A stretch of 64,000 nucleotides of DNA from Streptomyces globosus (GTDB lineage: Bacteria > Actinomycetota > Actinomycetes > Streptomycetales > Streptomycetaceae). The DNA lies in assembly GCF_003325375.1 (NCBI RefSeq), contig NZ_CP030862.1, positions 62,001 through 126,000 on the forward strand. Reading direction: 5' to 3'. The notes beneath the pieces are model-generated. The model worked only from the letters and a program-made list of their open reading frames with translations, searched no databases and was not told the DNA's origin. Within the stretch, counting starts at the first letter, position 1. Every line of letters starts with the position of its first letter. Below, piece by piece: positions 10,629 through 19,290 of this stretch. The position numbers and the translations under genes are program-made.

Positions 10629-11608
10629 TGGCTGTCGAGAAGATGTCGGTCGCGAAGGCGCTCAACGAGTCGCTGCGCAAGGCCCTGGAGACGGACCCGA
10701 AGGTCCTGATCATGGGCGAGGACGTCGGCAAGCTGGGCGGCGTCTTCCGGATCACCGACGGGCTCCAGAAGGACTTCGGCGAGGACCGGGTCATCGACAC
10801 CCCGCTCGCCGAGTCCGGCATCGTCGGCACGGCGATCGGCCTCGCCCTGCGCGGCTACCGCCCGGTCGTCGAGATCCAGTTCGACGGGTTCGTCTTCCCC
10901 GCGTACGACCAGATCGTCACGCAGCTCGCCAAGATGCACGCCCGCGCGCTCGGCAAGGTCAAGCTGCCCGTCGTCGTCCGCATCCCGTACGGCGGCGCGA
11001 TCGGCGCCGTCGAGCACCACTCGGAGTCCCCCGAGGCGCTCTTCGCGCACGTCGCGGGCCTGAAGGTGGTGTCCCCGTCGAACGCGAGCGACGCCTACTG
11101 GATGCTCCAGCAGGCCATCCTCAGCGACGACCCGGTGATCTTCTTCGAGCCGAAGCGCCGCTACTGGGACAAGGGCGAGGTCGACACCGAGGCCATCCCG
11201 GACTCCCTGCACACCGCGCGCACCGCCCGCGAGGGCGCCGACATCACGCTGGCCGCCTACGGCCCGATGGTGAAGCTCTGCCTGGAGGCGGCCGCCGCCG
11301 CGGCCGAGGAGGGCAAGTCGGTGGAGGTCGTCGACCTGCGCTCGATGTCCCCGATCGACTTCGACGGGCTGCAGGCCTCCGTCGAGAAGACCCGCCGGCT
11401 CGTGGTCGTCCACGAGGCGCCGGTGTTCCTCGGCGTCGGCTCGGAGATCGTCGCCCGCATCACCGAACGCTGCTTCTACCACCTGGAGGCGCCGGTGCTG
11501 CGCGTGGGCGGCTTCCACGCCCCGTACCCGCCGGCCCGCCTGGAGGAGGAGTACCTGCCCGGCCTGGACAGGGTGCTCGACGCCGTCGACCGCTCGCTGG
11601 CGTACTGA
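10628..11608 (+). CDS. bkdB: Branched-chain 2-oxoacid dehydrogenase E1 beta subunit
   Basis: Beta subunit of the E1 decarboxylase, which forms an alpha2beta2 heterotetramer with the preceding gene product. The 326-residue protein starts at the ATG overlapping the bkdA stop (MAVEKMSVAKALN). Family landmarks include MGEDVGKLGGVFRIT, the DTPLAESGIVG segment and the C-terminal transketolase domain ending with the GGFHAPYPPARLEE block. It is followed after 11 bp by the E2 gene. No unusual residues are apparent. Confidence 0.93.
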   Translation: MAVEKMSVAKALNESLRKALETDPKVLIMGEDVGKLGGVFRITDGLQKDFGEDRVIDTPLAESGIVGTAIGLALRGYRPVVEIQFDGFVFPAYDQIVTQLAKMHARALGKVKLPVVVRIPYGGAIGAVEHHSESPEALFAHVAGLKVVSPSNASDAYWMLQQAILSDDPVIFFEPKRRYWDKGEVDTEAIPDSLHTARTAREGADITLAAYGPMVKLCLEAAAAAAEEGKSVEVVDLRSMSPIDFDGLQASVEKTRRLVVVHEAPVFLGVGSEIVARITERCFYHLEAPVLRVGGFHAPYPPARLEEEYLPGLDRVLDAVDRSLAY

Positions 11609-11619
11609 GGAGAGCCCCC

Positions 11620-13071
11620 GTGACCATCCGCGAATTCAAGATGCCCGACGTGGGCGAGGGCCTCACCGAGGCCGAGATCCTCAAGTGGTACGTCCAGCCC
11701 GGTGACACCGTCACCGACGGCCAGGTCGTCTGCGAGGTCGAGACGGCGAAGGCGGCCGTCGAGCTGCCGATCCCGTTCGACGGCACCGTGCACGCGCTCC
11801 TCTTCGAGGAGGGCACCACGGTCGACGTCGGCCAGGTCATCATCTCGGTGCAGACCGGCCCGGGCGGCGAGACCGAGACGGCCGCCCCCGCCGCGCAGGC
11901 CCCGGCCGCGCAGGCCCCGGCCGCCGCGCCGGAGGCCGCCGAGGAGCCGGCGCCCGAGGGCCGCCAGCCCGTCCTCGTCGGCTACGGCGTCTCCCAGTCC
12001 TCCACCAAGCGCCGCCCGCGCAAGGCCGTCCCGGCCGCGCAGAACGGCACCGCCGCGCCGGCCGCCGCCGTCCCGGCCCCGGCGCCGGCCCCCGCGCCCG
12101 CGCCCGCGCCTGCGCTCAACGGCAGCGGGCACGCGGGCGGCGGCGACCGGCCGCTGGCCAAGCCGCCCGTCCGCAAGCTCGCCAAGGACCTCGGGATCGA
12201 CCTCGCCTCCGTGGTGCCCACCGGCGAGGGCGGCGTCGTGACCCGCGAGGACGTGCACGCCGCCGCCGCGGCCGCACTCGCCCCGCAGGCCCCCGCCGCC
12301 GCCCCCGCCGCCGCGCCTGCGGCTCCGGCGGCCGTGCCCGCCCAGGCCGCCCCGGCGGCCGAGCCGGGCGCCCGGGAGACCCGTATCCCGGTCAAGGGCG
12401 TCCGCAAGGTCACCGCCCAGGCCATGGTCGGCTCCGCCTTCACCGCGCCGCACGTCACCGAGTTCATCACCTTCGACGTGACCCGCACGATGAAGCTGGT
12501 CCAGGAGCTCAAGGCCGACCCGGACCTGGCGGGGCTGCGCATCAACCCGCTGCTGCTCATCGCCAAGGCCGTGCTGATCGCCGTACGCCGCAACCCGGAC
12601 GTCAACGCGTCCTGGGACGAGGCGGCCCAGGAGATCGTGCTCAAGCACTACGTCAACCTGGGCATCGCGGCGGCCACCCCGCGCGGCCTGATCGTCCCCA
12701 ACATCAAGGACGCGCACACCAAGACGCTGCCGGAGCTCTCCGAGGCCCTGTCCGCGCTGGTCGCCACGGCCCGCGACGGCAAGACCTCCCCGGCGGACAT
12801 GCAGGGCGGCACACTCACCATCACCAACGTCGGCGTCTTCGGCGTCGACACCGGCACGCCCCTCCTGAACCCCGGCGAGTCCGCGATCCTCGCGGTCGGC
12901 GCGATCAAGCTCCAGCCGTGGGTCCACAAGGGCAAGGTGAAGCCGCGCCACGTCACGACGCTGGCGCTGTCCTTCGACCACCGCCTGATCGACGGCGAGC
13001 TCGGCTCGAAGTTCCTGGCGGACATCGCGGCCGTGCTGGAGCAGCCGCGCCGCCTGGTCACCTGGTCGTAG
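11620..13071 (+). CDS. bkdC: Branched-chain 2-oxoacid dehydrogenase E2 (dihydrolipoamide acyltransferase)
   Basis: Core acyltransferase of the complex, moving the branched acyl group from lipoate to CoA. Domains in order: one lipoyl domain with the modified Lys44 (VETAKAAVELP), a long Ala/Pro linker, a peripheral-subunit-binding domain (KPPVRKLAKDLGIDL), a second Ala/Pro linker, and the catalytic domain ending with the His-Xaa3-Asp-type motif (FDHRLIDGELG). The GTG start at 11620 follows GAGGAGAG. The length of 483 residues is normal. No E3 gene is adjacent, as is common because dihydrolipoamide dehydrogenase is shared. The last gene of the operon; a strong hairpin follows. Confidence 0.94.
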   Translation: MTIREFKMPDVGEGLTEAEILKWYVQPGDTVTDGQVVCEVETAKAAVELPIPFDGTVHALLFEEGTTVDVGQVIISVQTGPGGETETAAPAAQAPAAQAPAAAPEAAEEPAPEGRQPVLVGYGVSQSSTKRRPRKAVPAAQNGTAAPAAAVPAPAPAPAPAPAPALNGSGHAGGGDRPLAKPPVRKLAKDLGIDLASVVPTGEGGVVTREDVHAAAAAALAPQAPAAAPAAAPAAPAAVPAQAAPAAEPGARETRIPVKGVRKVTAQAMVGSAFTAPHVTEFITFDVTRTMKLVQELKADPDLAGLRINPLLLIAKAVLIAVRRNPDVNASWDEAAQEIVLKHYVNLGIAAATPRGLIVPNIKDAHTKTLPELSEALSALVATARDGKTSPADMQGGTLTITNVGVFGVDTGTPLLNPGESAILAVGAIKLQPWVHKGKVKPRHVTTLALSFDHRLIDGELGSKFLADIAAVLEQPRRLVTWS

Positions 13072-13091
13072 CGCACGCACCGCACCGGCCT

Positions 13092-13123
13092 GCGGCCGGC
13101 TCCCCGCGCGGGGAGCCGGCCGC
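13092..13123 (+). terminator. Terminator after bkdABC
   Basis: A perfect 16-bp palindromic stem (gcggccggctccccgc / gcggggagccggccgc), directly abutting, lies 20 bp after the bkdC stop and is followed by TT. Confidence 0.7.
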
Positions 13124-13201
13124 TTCCGCGTTCCGCCCGTCCGCCGGGGCGCACGGCCGGACGGGTGACGGGGTAGCCTCCCCGCCGTGAGAGGAGGACC
13201 G

Positions 13202-13969
13202 GTGCCCATCGCCGCGTTGCAGGTGTACTCCGTCGAGGAGGCTGACGGCTCGGGAGGGGTGTGCCGCGTGCGCTGCATCGGCGGCGCCGCCCGCACCGGC
13301 CAGGTGTACGCCGCCGGCGACGCCCGGCTCGGACTGCGCTGGATCGAGCGGCAGGGCCGCCGGGAGTCCTCGCTCGGCGCAGGCCGGGCTGCCCGCGTGC
13401 ACCTCGCCGGCCCCGCGGCCGCCCTGCTCGCCGGCGGCCAGGTGCTGACCGCCGTACCGCCCGGCGGGCACGCGCTGGAGGAGCTGGAGGCCTGGCTGGC
13501 CACGGAGCCGCCGCTCGGCGACGAACCCCACCCGATGACGCTGAGCAGCCTGGCCGCCGCCGGGATGCAGGACGAGGCGCTGCCCGACGCGCGTCGGCTG
13601 CGCTGGGGCCGGGTGGCGCTGGCCGCGGTCGAGCGCCGGGCCGACTGGGCGGGGCTGCACGCGCTGGACCGTGCCGCCGACAGGGCGGGCGTACGGGCGT
13701 ACCTGATCCGGGAGTTCGGGCCCGGCCGGGGCGGGGACCCGGCCGCGCTGTGCCGGGAGCTGCTGGCCCTGATCGACCTGGCGCCCGCGGAGGCGGCCGC
13801 GCAGGCCCGGGCCTGGCGGGAGCTGCCCCGGCGGCGCATCCGGCACCTGCGGCGGGTCAAGGTGCTGCTGGACCGGATGGCCTCGGTGGGCCCGCAGCTG
13901 GCCGAGTCGGACGACCCGGTCGTGCAGGCCGTCGGGGAGTGGGCGGGGGTACGGGCCCTGCTGCCCTGA
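13202..13969 (+). CDS. Hypothetical actinobacterial protein
   Basis: Unrecognised 255-residue soluble protein, rich in Ala, Arg and Leu, with no signal peptide or transmembrane segment. I start at the GTG at 13202 (VPIAALQVYS) because AGAGGAGGA lies just upstream; the earlier GTG at 13187 would put that Shine-Dalgarno inside the gene. The C-terminal third is predicted helical (ELPRRRIRHLRRVKVLLDRM). It stands alone behind the bkd terminator. The same frame carries further protein-like sequence after the stop codon, described separately, so the gene may once have been longer or had a close neighbour. Confidence 0.6.
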   Translation: MPIAALQVYSVEEADGSGGVCRVRCIGGAARTGQVYAAGDARLGLRWIERQGRRESSLGAGRAARVHLAGPAAALLAGGQVLTAVPPGGHALEELEAWLATEPPLGDEPHPMTLSSLAAAGMQDEALPDARRLRWGRVALAAVERRADWAGLHALDRAADRAGVRAYLIREFGPGRGGDPAALCRELLALIDLAPAEAAAQARAWRELPRRRIRHLRRVKVLLDRMASVGPQLAESDDPVVQAVGEWAGVRALLP

Positions 13970-14029
13970 GCGCCGCGCCCGGCCCGTCCGCGGCGGCCCC
14001 GACCGCGCCGCCGCCGGCCGCCGCCCCGG

Positions 14030-14164
14030 CACACGTACGACATCTGCCGGGAGCAGGACGGCACGCTCCACGGCGTGTGGGTGTCGGCGCCGACCGGCCG
14101 CATGCAGGAGGCCCGCGCCGTCTTCGACACGGCGGTGGACTCCTACCTCCCGGCCGGCAGCTGA
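14030..14164 (+). pseudogene. Protein-like 44-codon fragment without a start codon
   Basis: After a Pro/Arg-rich stretch that follows the previous stop codon, the same frame encodes HTYDICREQDGTLHGVWVSA... ending AVDSYLPAGS and a TGA at 14162-14164. The residue mix (Tyr, Asp, Ile, Cys, Gln, Val, Trp) is typical of a real folded protein, not of a GC-rich shadow frame, yet no ATG or GTG with a ribosome site precedes it. It may be the 3' remnant of a deleted gene, or a short gene with a non-standard start. Weak call. Confidence 0.3.
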
Positions 14165-14425
14165 CCGGGCCCGGCAGGGGCGTTCGCGCGGTTGCCTGGC
14201 GCTGCCCGCGGCCGGACACTGGTGGTATCGGCGTGCCCCGCTCCCGGATGCGGTTCCGGGCGGAGGCGACGCCCCCTCTCCCGCCGCTGCCCCCGCCGGC
14301 TCCTGCCGTCCCGCGCAGGGCCGTGTCCGCCGCGCAGCCCCTCCGCGTCGAGCGCCGAACGGCCGCGGCCGTCCGGTGCGCTGCCGACCGACCGACCGCC
14401 GGTCCTCCCGCCCAGGAGGTGTCCC

Positions 14426-15631
14426 ATGAGCAGCACCTGCCGACTCAACTGCATCATGCCCCCGTACATCCTCGAAAAGCTGCTGGAGAGCGGGGACGGC
14501 GCTGCGCGCCGGGCCGCCCTGAGCACGATGCTGACCACCGCCCGCCTGGCGGGCGAGCGGACGGTATGGGCGGAGATGGCCGGCGCGGCCGCGGCCCCGG
14601 CCGCCGGCCGGCGCACCGTCTTCGACGCCGGGCACGGGACCTTCCTGCCCCTCGCCGAGGTGGCCAGGACCGAGGACGGGCCCGAGTCCGCCGACGACTC
14701 CGTCAACCAGGTCTTCGACAACTTCGGCCTGACACGCGACTTCCTGAAGGAGGTCCTCCAGCGCAACTCCCTCGACGGCCGGGGCATGCGCCTGGACGGG
14801 TACGTCCACTTCGCCACCGGTTTCAACAACGCGTTCTGGGACGGGCGGCGGATGGTGTTCGGCGACGGGGACGGCCGCCTGTTCACCGACCTCGCCGGAT
14901 CCCGCAGCGTCGCCGTCCACGAGCTGGGGCACGGCGTCACCGAGCACACCTCGGGGTTCGAGTACCACAACCAGTCCGGGGCGCTGAACGAGTCGATGTC
15001 GGACGTCATGGCGGCGATGGTCGTCCAGTGGGCGCTGAAGCAGCCCGCCGAGGAGGCCGACTGGCTGATCGGGGCGGAGGTCTTCACCCCGGAGATCGAG
15101 GCCGACGCGCTGCGGTCGATGAAGGCGCCGGGGACGGCCTTCCACAACGCGCTGTTCGGACGGGACCCGCAGCCGGACCGGATGAGCAGGTTCGTCCACC
15201 TGCCCGACACGGAGGAGGGGGACTGGGGCGGGGTGCACTTCAACTCCGGCATCCCGAACAAGGCGTTCTACCTGGCAGCCACGGGGATCGGCGGGTTCTC
15301 CTGGGAGGCCGCCGGGTCCATCTGGTACGAGGCGCTGCGGGCGTCCGCCCGGGACGCCGGCTTCCAGGACTTCGCGGACACGACCTTCCGGAAGGCCGGG
15401 GAGCTGTTCGGCGCGGACAGCGCCGAGCAGACGGCCGTGCTCGCGGCGTGGCAGGAGGTGGAGGTCGGGATCCGGGGCGTCCCGCCGGGGATCGCGCGGA
15501 GCCGGGCGCACGGCCCGGCCGGCGCGGGCCGGCAGGACGGCCTGGCGGCGCTGAGCCGGCAGGTCGGCGAGCTGAACGCCGCGGTGAAGGCGCTGGCCAA
15601 GGACGTGGCCGCGCTGAAGGCGGCCCGATGA
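14426..15631 (+). CDS. M4 family zinc metalloprotease (protealysin-like)
   Basis: Thermolysin-family endopeptidase of 401 residues. The zinc site is intact: HELGH at 165-169 and the third ligand Glu189 in NESMSD. A short propeptide-like N-terminus (CRLNCIMPPYILEKLLESG) without a signal peptide matches the protealysin subgroup, whose members stay in the cell or leave by non-classical routes. The ATG at 14426 follows CAGGAGGTG. The gene overlaps the next one by ATGA, and that neighbour resembles the emfourin inhibitor that in other bacteria is co-transcribed with protealysin genes. So protease and inhibitor form a coupled pair. A C-terminal coiled tail (LNAAVKALAKDVAALKAAR) is additional to the catalytic core. 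Confidence 0.9.
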   Translation: MSSTCRLNCIMPPYILEKLLESGDGAARRAALSTMLTTARLAGERTVWAEMAGAAAAPAAGRRTVFDAGHGTFLPLAEVARTEDGPESADDSVNQVFDNFGLTRDFLKEVLQRNSLDGRGMRLDGYVHFATGFNNAFWDGRRMVFGDGDGRLFTDLAGSRSVAVHELGHGVTEHTSGFEYHNQSGALNESMSDVMAAMVVQWALKQPAEEADWLIGAEVFTPEIEADALRSMKAPGTAFHNALFGRDPQPDRMSRFVHLPDTEEGDWGGVHFNSGIPNKAFYLAATGIGGFSWEAAGSIWYEALRASARDAGFQDFADTTFRKAGELFGADSAEQTAVLAAWQEVEVGIRGVPPGIARSRAHGPAGAGRQDGLAALSRQVGELNAAVKALAKDVAALKAAR

Positions 15632-15936
15632 GGGTGAGCCTGGCGGTACACGGCGGGCTGGCGGCCACGACGCACCGCGGCCCGCCCGAGGTGGTCGACA
15701 CGGCCGACCTGCCCGCCGCCGAGGCGGCGGAGCTGGCCCGGCTGGTGGCGGCGCTCACCCCGCCGCCCGGGACGGACGGGCCCGGCCGCGCCAGGGACGC
15801 GGCGGGCTACACGATCACGGTCGAGGACGGCGGCCCCCCGACGGCCTTCACCGGGTCGGACGCCGCCATGTCCCCCTCCTTCGCAGCCCTGCTGGCCTGG
15901 CTCCGCGACCACTTCGCCCGCCGGGCGACGCCCTAG
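15628..15936 (+). CDS. Emfourin-like protealysin inhibitor
   Basis: Small acidic protein of 102 residues, MRVSLAVHGGLAATT, translationally coupled to the M4 protease through an ATGA overlap. Size, position and motifs (VVDTADLPAAEAAELARLV and YTITVEDGG) fit the emfourin family, slow-binding inhibitors of protealysin-like proteases. It probably keeps the leaderless protease inactive in the cytoplasm. The 3' end overlaps the convergent DUF1266 gene by 4 bases. Assignment rests on family resemblance and context; inhibition itself is inferred. Confidence 0.75.
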   Translation: MRVSLAVHGGLAATTHRGPPEVVDTADLPAAEAAELARLVAALTPPPGTDGPGRARDAAGYTITVEDGGPPTAFTGSDAAMSPSFAALLAWLRDHFARRATP

Positions 15937-17153
15937 TTCCAGGGGATGTTCAGCCAGGGGCTCCCCGGGTCGGTGGTGAGCGCCTCGTGGGTGGCGGCCA
16001 TGCCGGTGTACCAGTGCCCGTACTCCTCCTCGTCGAACTGGAGGCAGCGGCCGAGGATGAAGCCGGCGGAGAGGTCCTCCCAGGAGCGGTACGCCAGCCG
16101 GCACATCCGCCCGGCCCGGACCACGAGGGCCTCGGCTTCCTCGACGGTTCCGAAGCGGGCGCCGACGCCCCAGCGGGCCATCTGGGAGGCCCGGCCGTAG
16201 TCCCAGGCCTCGACGGAGCGGACCCAGCGGCCCTCGCCGAGGATCCCGTCGGCGCGGAAGCGCTGCTCGTAGCGGGCGATCCGGCCGATGACGCGCTGCA
16301 CGCCCGCGACCTCGCCCTCGATCTCCGCGGTGGAGCGCGGCCGGGACACGGTCACGCCGTCCGGGGTGAGGCGGGGCTCGGCGGCGCGCTCGGCGTTGGC
16401 CCGCAGGGTGGCCTCGGTGGCGTGCCGCCAGTGCTCGATGTCGACGGGGCCGGCGAACTCGCGGGCGAGCGCGGTGCGGACGCGCAGCGCGAACTCCCAC
16501 ACCGAGCTGACCATGTCGGCGGCCAGCAGCTGCTCCACCGTGGACAGCCACTCCTCGCGGGTGGCGACCCCCCACCACTCCCGGAGCTTCTCGCGCTCCC
16601 TCAGGTAGCCGGCGCCGTGGTAGCCGAGGGCGTTCCAGAACTGCCCGTTGTGGACGGACAGGTGGGCCCCGCAGGCCAGCCCGAACGCGACGGGCCCGTG
16701 CAGCGGGCCCCCGACGTGCAGGGCGTGCACCGCGTCCTGCTCCAGGCCGTACCGGTCGGCGCGCTCCCAGTGGCCCTTCCACACCTCGCGGTCGGCGGGC
16801 GAGGCCGGCAGGAAGGCCTCGCAGGGCGTGCCGGGGTTCACGGCGAGGTACGGGGGGTCGCCGGGGTCGATGCGGTGCGCGAACCAGCTGAGGCTGTGGC
16901 GGGAGAACACCTGGTCGGCGGTGGGCGGGGGCAGCATGCCGGCGGTGTAGGCGACGAAGCACTGGGCGCGCGCCTGCGGGAACCAGACGGGCTGCATCCA
17001 CACGGCGCGCGGGTTGGCGTCCTGGAACCGCCGGTCCTGCGGGACGAACAACTCGGCGCGGGCCAGCGCATCGAAGTAGCCGCCCCAGTCCCCCGCCGCC
17101 TTGGCCCCGTACAGCTCTCGTTCTATGGCGCTCGGCGCGATCCAGTTGCCCAT
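15933..17153 (-). CDS. DUF1266 domain protein
   Basis: Cytoplasmic protein of 406 residues beginning MGNWIAPSAIERELYGAKA at the ATG at 17151-17153. It contains the tryptophan-rich C-terminal block typical of DUF1266 (SVEAWDYGRASQMARWGV, then AYRSWEDLSAGFILGRCL), a domain frequent in streptomycetes and sometimes linked with polymorphic toxin loci. No catalytic motif is apparent, and no toxin gene is adjacent. Function unknown. Confidence 0.75.
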   Translation of the reverse strand: MGNWIAPSAIERELYGAKAAGDWGGYFDALARAELFVPQDRRFQDANPRAVWMQPVWFPQARAQCFVAYTAGMLPPPTADQVFSRHSLSWFAHRIDPGDPPYLAVNPGTPCEAFLPASPADREVWKGHWERADRYGLEQDAVHALHVGGPLHGPVAFGLACGAHLSVHNGQFWNALGYHGAGYLREREKLREWWGVATREEWLSTVEQLLAADMVSSVWEFALRVRTALAREFAGPVDIEHWRHATEATLRANAERAAEPRLTPDGVTVSRPRSTAEIEGEVAGVQRVIGRIARYEQRFRADGILGEGRWVRSVEAWDYGRASQMARWGVGARFGTVEEAEALVVRAGRMCRLAYRSWEDLSAGFILGRCLQFDEEEYGHWYTGMAATHEALTTDPGSPWLNIPWN

Positions 17154-17163
17154 GCGTCGAACC

Positions 17164-17568
17164 CTAACGGCGCCCCGCACCCCCGAACTCGGCCCATACG
17201 GTCTTGCCGACCACCCGCCCGGTGCACCCCCACCGGTCGGCCACGGCACCGACGATCCCGAGGCCGCGTCCCCCCTGCTCGTCGTGCCCGGCCTCGCGCA
17301 CCACGGGCCGGCTCTCACCCCTGGGGTCGGTCACCTCGATCCGCAGCACCGATCCGGTGAGCCGCATCTCGACGCGCAGGAACCGGCCCGGCACCGAGCC
17401 GTGGCGCAGGGCGTTGGTCGTGAGTTCGCTGGCGACCAGCGCGAGGTCGGCCGCCGCGTCGGGCCGCCCCCAGGCCACCGCGAGCCAGGCGGCTCGCCGC
17501 CGGGCCGCCGGAACGGAGTCCTGCCGGGGCGGGTAGTCCCGTACGTCCCGCCGCATCGGCTCGTCCAT
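17164..17568 (-). CDS. HATPase_c anti-sigma-factor-like ATP-binding protein
   Basis: GHKL-fold ATP-binding protein of about 134 residues, related to RsbW/SpoIIAB anti-sigma kinases. The N box (ASELTTNALRHGS) and the glycine-rich G box (EQGGRGLGIV) are present. In Streptomyces such proteins are often encoded beside XRE/DUF5753 and DUF397 genes, exactly as here (divergent). I use the ATG at 17566-17568 (MDEPMRRD), with GGGAAGG 9 bases upstream; a GTG two codons earlier is possible. The partner sigma or signalling protein is unknown. Confidence 0.8.
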   Translation of the reverse strand: MDEPMRRDVRDYPPRQDSVPAARRRAAWLAVAWGRPDAAADLALVASELTTNALRHGSVPGRFLRVEMRLTGSVLRIEVTDPRGESRPVVREAGHDEQGGRGLGIVGAVADRWGCTGRVVGKTVWAEFGGAGRR

Positions 17569-17787
17569 CAGCACGCACCTTCCCGGTGAGGGCGGTGGCT
17601 CTGCCGTGCGGGCAGCACGGTGCACTTCCGCCGAGGTCGCGCCGCAGTGGTGAGCGGCTCGTCACCGACGGTATGGCGGTCGCCACGGACGGTGCAAGCT
17701 GTCTCGGAGATATCTATCCCCACGAGTGAGTTGTGTGCCGGGGGCTGCCCCGGCAAAACTGCTGCCGGTACACCGGAGGTGGTACAA

Positions 17788-18666
17788 GTGGCGCCACAAC
17801 AGACGGCGTTGGGGAATCGTGTTTCCACGGTGCTGGGGCGCCGGCTGGGTGGTGAACTGCTGCGCCTGCGGAGCGAAGCCGGACTCACCCAGCCGCAGGC
17901 GGCCCGCGTCCTCAGTGCGACCGCCGCGAAGATCGCCAAGATGGAGCGTGGCTGGGTGCCTTTCCGGGACCCCGACATCGTGGCCCTGTGCAGCCTCTAC
18001 GGCGTGGAGGACAGGAAGTTCGTCGACGGCCTGCTCGGGCTCGCCCGTTTGGACAGGGAGCGCCGCAAGGCCAAGGGATGGTGGCAGGACATGCCACGCG
18101 TCGGCGCGTTCGCCGAGTACGTGGCGATGGAGCAGGTCGCGATGCGGGTCCGCACCTGGCAGCTCGCCTTGGTGCCGGGACTGCTTCAGACGCCCGACTA
18201 CGTGCGCGCGCTGGGTGTCGCCTCCGCGTGGTCGCATCCGAGCGAGATCGAGATGCTGGTGGAGTCCCGGACGAAGCGGCAGGCGCGTCTGTCGGGGAAG
18301 AACCCCCTCGAAATCCACGCGGTGGTCTGGGAAGCCGCGTTGCGTCAGCAGATCGGCGGGCCCGAGGTCATGCGCGGCCAGTTGCAGCATTTGATCGACA
18401 TGGCCGGGCTTCCCCACGTGCACGTACAGGTACTGCCGTTCGGTGCAGGGGCGCATCATGCTGTGGGAGGGGCGTTCAACGTGCTGTCGTTCGCGGAGCC
18501 CGGAGCGCTGGACGTCGGCTACGCCGAGAGCGTGACCTCCAACGTGTGGGCCGAGGGGACGGAGGCCAGCGCCGGCTTCATGCGGGCCTTCGAGCAGGTG
18601 GCGCGCGCGAGCCTGGCGCCGCAGGCCTCGGTGAACCTGATCGATGCGATCCGCAGGGGTGGGTAG
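17788..18666 (+). CDS. XRE family regulator with DUF5753 domain
   Basis: Helix-turn-helix protein of 292 residues. The N-terminal XRE domain (GGELLRLRSEAGLTQPQAA...KIAKMERG) precedes a DUF5753 effector domain (WQLALVPGLLQTPDYVRAL...). The start is the GTG at 17788, preceded by GGAGGTGG. These proteins form a large streptomycete family that works with a following DUF397 gene, here 3 bp downstream, and an adjacent HATPase protein; characterised examples affect development and antibiotic production. The target is unknown, and its position at the left border of a biosynthetic region does not by itself link it to that region. Confidence 0.9.
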   Translation: MAPQQTALGNRVSTVLGRRLGGELLRLRSEAGLTQPQAARVLSATAAKIAKMERGWVPFRDPDIVALCSLYGVEDRKFVDGLLGLARLDRERRKAKGWWQDMPRVGAFAEYVAMEQVAMRVRTWQLALVPGLLQTPDYVRALGVASAWSHPSEIEMLVESRTKRQARLSGKNPLEIHAVVWEAALRQQIGGPEVMRGQLQHLIDMAGLPHVHVQVLPFGAGAHHAVGGAFNVLSFAEPGALDVGYAESVTSNVWAEGTEASAGFMRAFEQVARASLAPQASVNLIDAIRRGG

Positions 18667-18669
18667 GCG

Positions 18670-18861
18670 ATGGACGACTTTCACTTCAGGAAGTCCCGTT
18701 ACAGCGGGGGCCAGGCGAACCAGGAGTGCGTCGAGGTGGCGTTGAACGTGCCCGGCACGGTGGCCGTGCGGGACAGCAAGCGGGCCGGGGGGCCCGTCGT
18801 CGTGGTGGGGGAGGCCGCCTGGGCCGTGTTCCTCGGCGGGGGCGGTCTCCGCGCGCGGTAG
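18670..18861 (+). CDS. DUF397 protein
   Basis: Small protein of 63 residues, FRKSRYSGGQANQECVEVA..., the canonical DUF397 pattern (W/F-x-KSSYS...ECVEVA...VRDSK). It pairs with the preceding XRE/DUF5753 gene, from which it is separated by 3 bp. Proteins of this family are thought to act as toxin- or antitoxin-like partners of the regulator. Full length; nothing unusual. Confidence 0.9.
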   Translation: MDDFHFRKSRYSGGQANQECVEVALNVPGTVAVRDSKRAGGPVVVVGEAAWAVFLGGGGLRAR

Positions 18862-19290
18862 GAGCGGCGGCGGGTGGGCCGGGTACCGCGGCCGGGCAGT
18901 CCGCGGGGCAGGGCGTGAACAGAGGAGTGCCTGCTTCCTCTTGAGGGGCGCAGGGGGCGTCCGACGGTGGCCGGACCACCATCCGCGGCTTGCGCGGTGG
19001 TGGTCCGGCCACCGTTTCGTGTCGTCAGGGGGGTCGCGGGGCGGGCGCGGCCGGTGGTCCACCGGCGGTCCGGCGGCGCTCGATGCGGGGGCGAGCGGCT
19101 CCCGAGCAGGCCAACGGCCCGGCGGGTGTTCGCCTGCCTGATCGACTTCCGTGTGCGGTCCGTCCCGGCCTGATGACCGGCCGTGCACCGCAGGGCGAAT
19201 GTGTGTGACGGCTCCACCTGGTTCCCGAACCGCCCCCGAGCGCAGGGTTGAAGCGCTGGAGGAGAAGCCGGGGGAAGGGATGGATCCATC
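18862..19290. other. Gene-free gap with strong terminator hairpin
   Basis: No plausible gene is seen in these 429 bases. The stretch holds a long imperfect inverted repeat at 18965-19014, listed separately. It separates housekeeping-like genes from the transposase-like gene and the biosynthetic region. Confidence 0.5.
18965..19014. terminator. Long hairpin, probable terminator
   Basis: Arms of 23 and 22 bases (beginning cggtggccggaccacca, ending tggtggtccggccaccg) pair with a single-base bulge around a 5-base centre and are followed by TTTCGT on the plus strand. It ends the XRE/DUF397 transcript. Confidence 0.65.
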
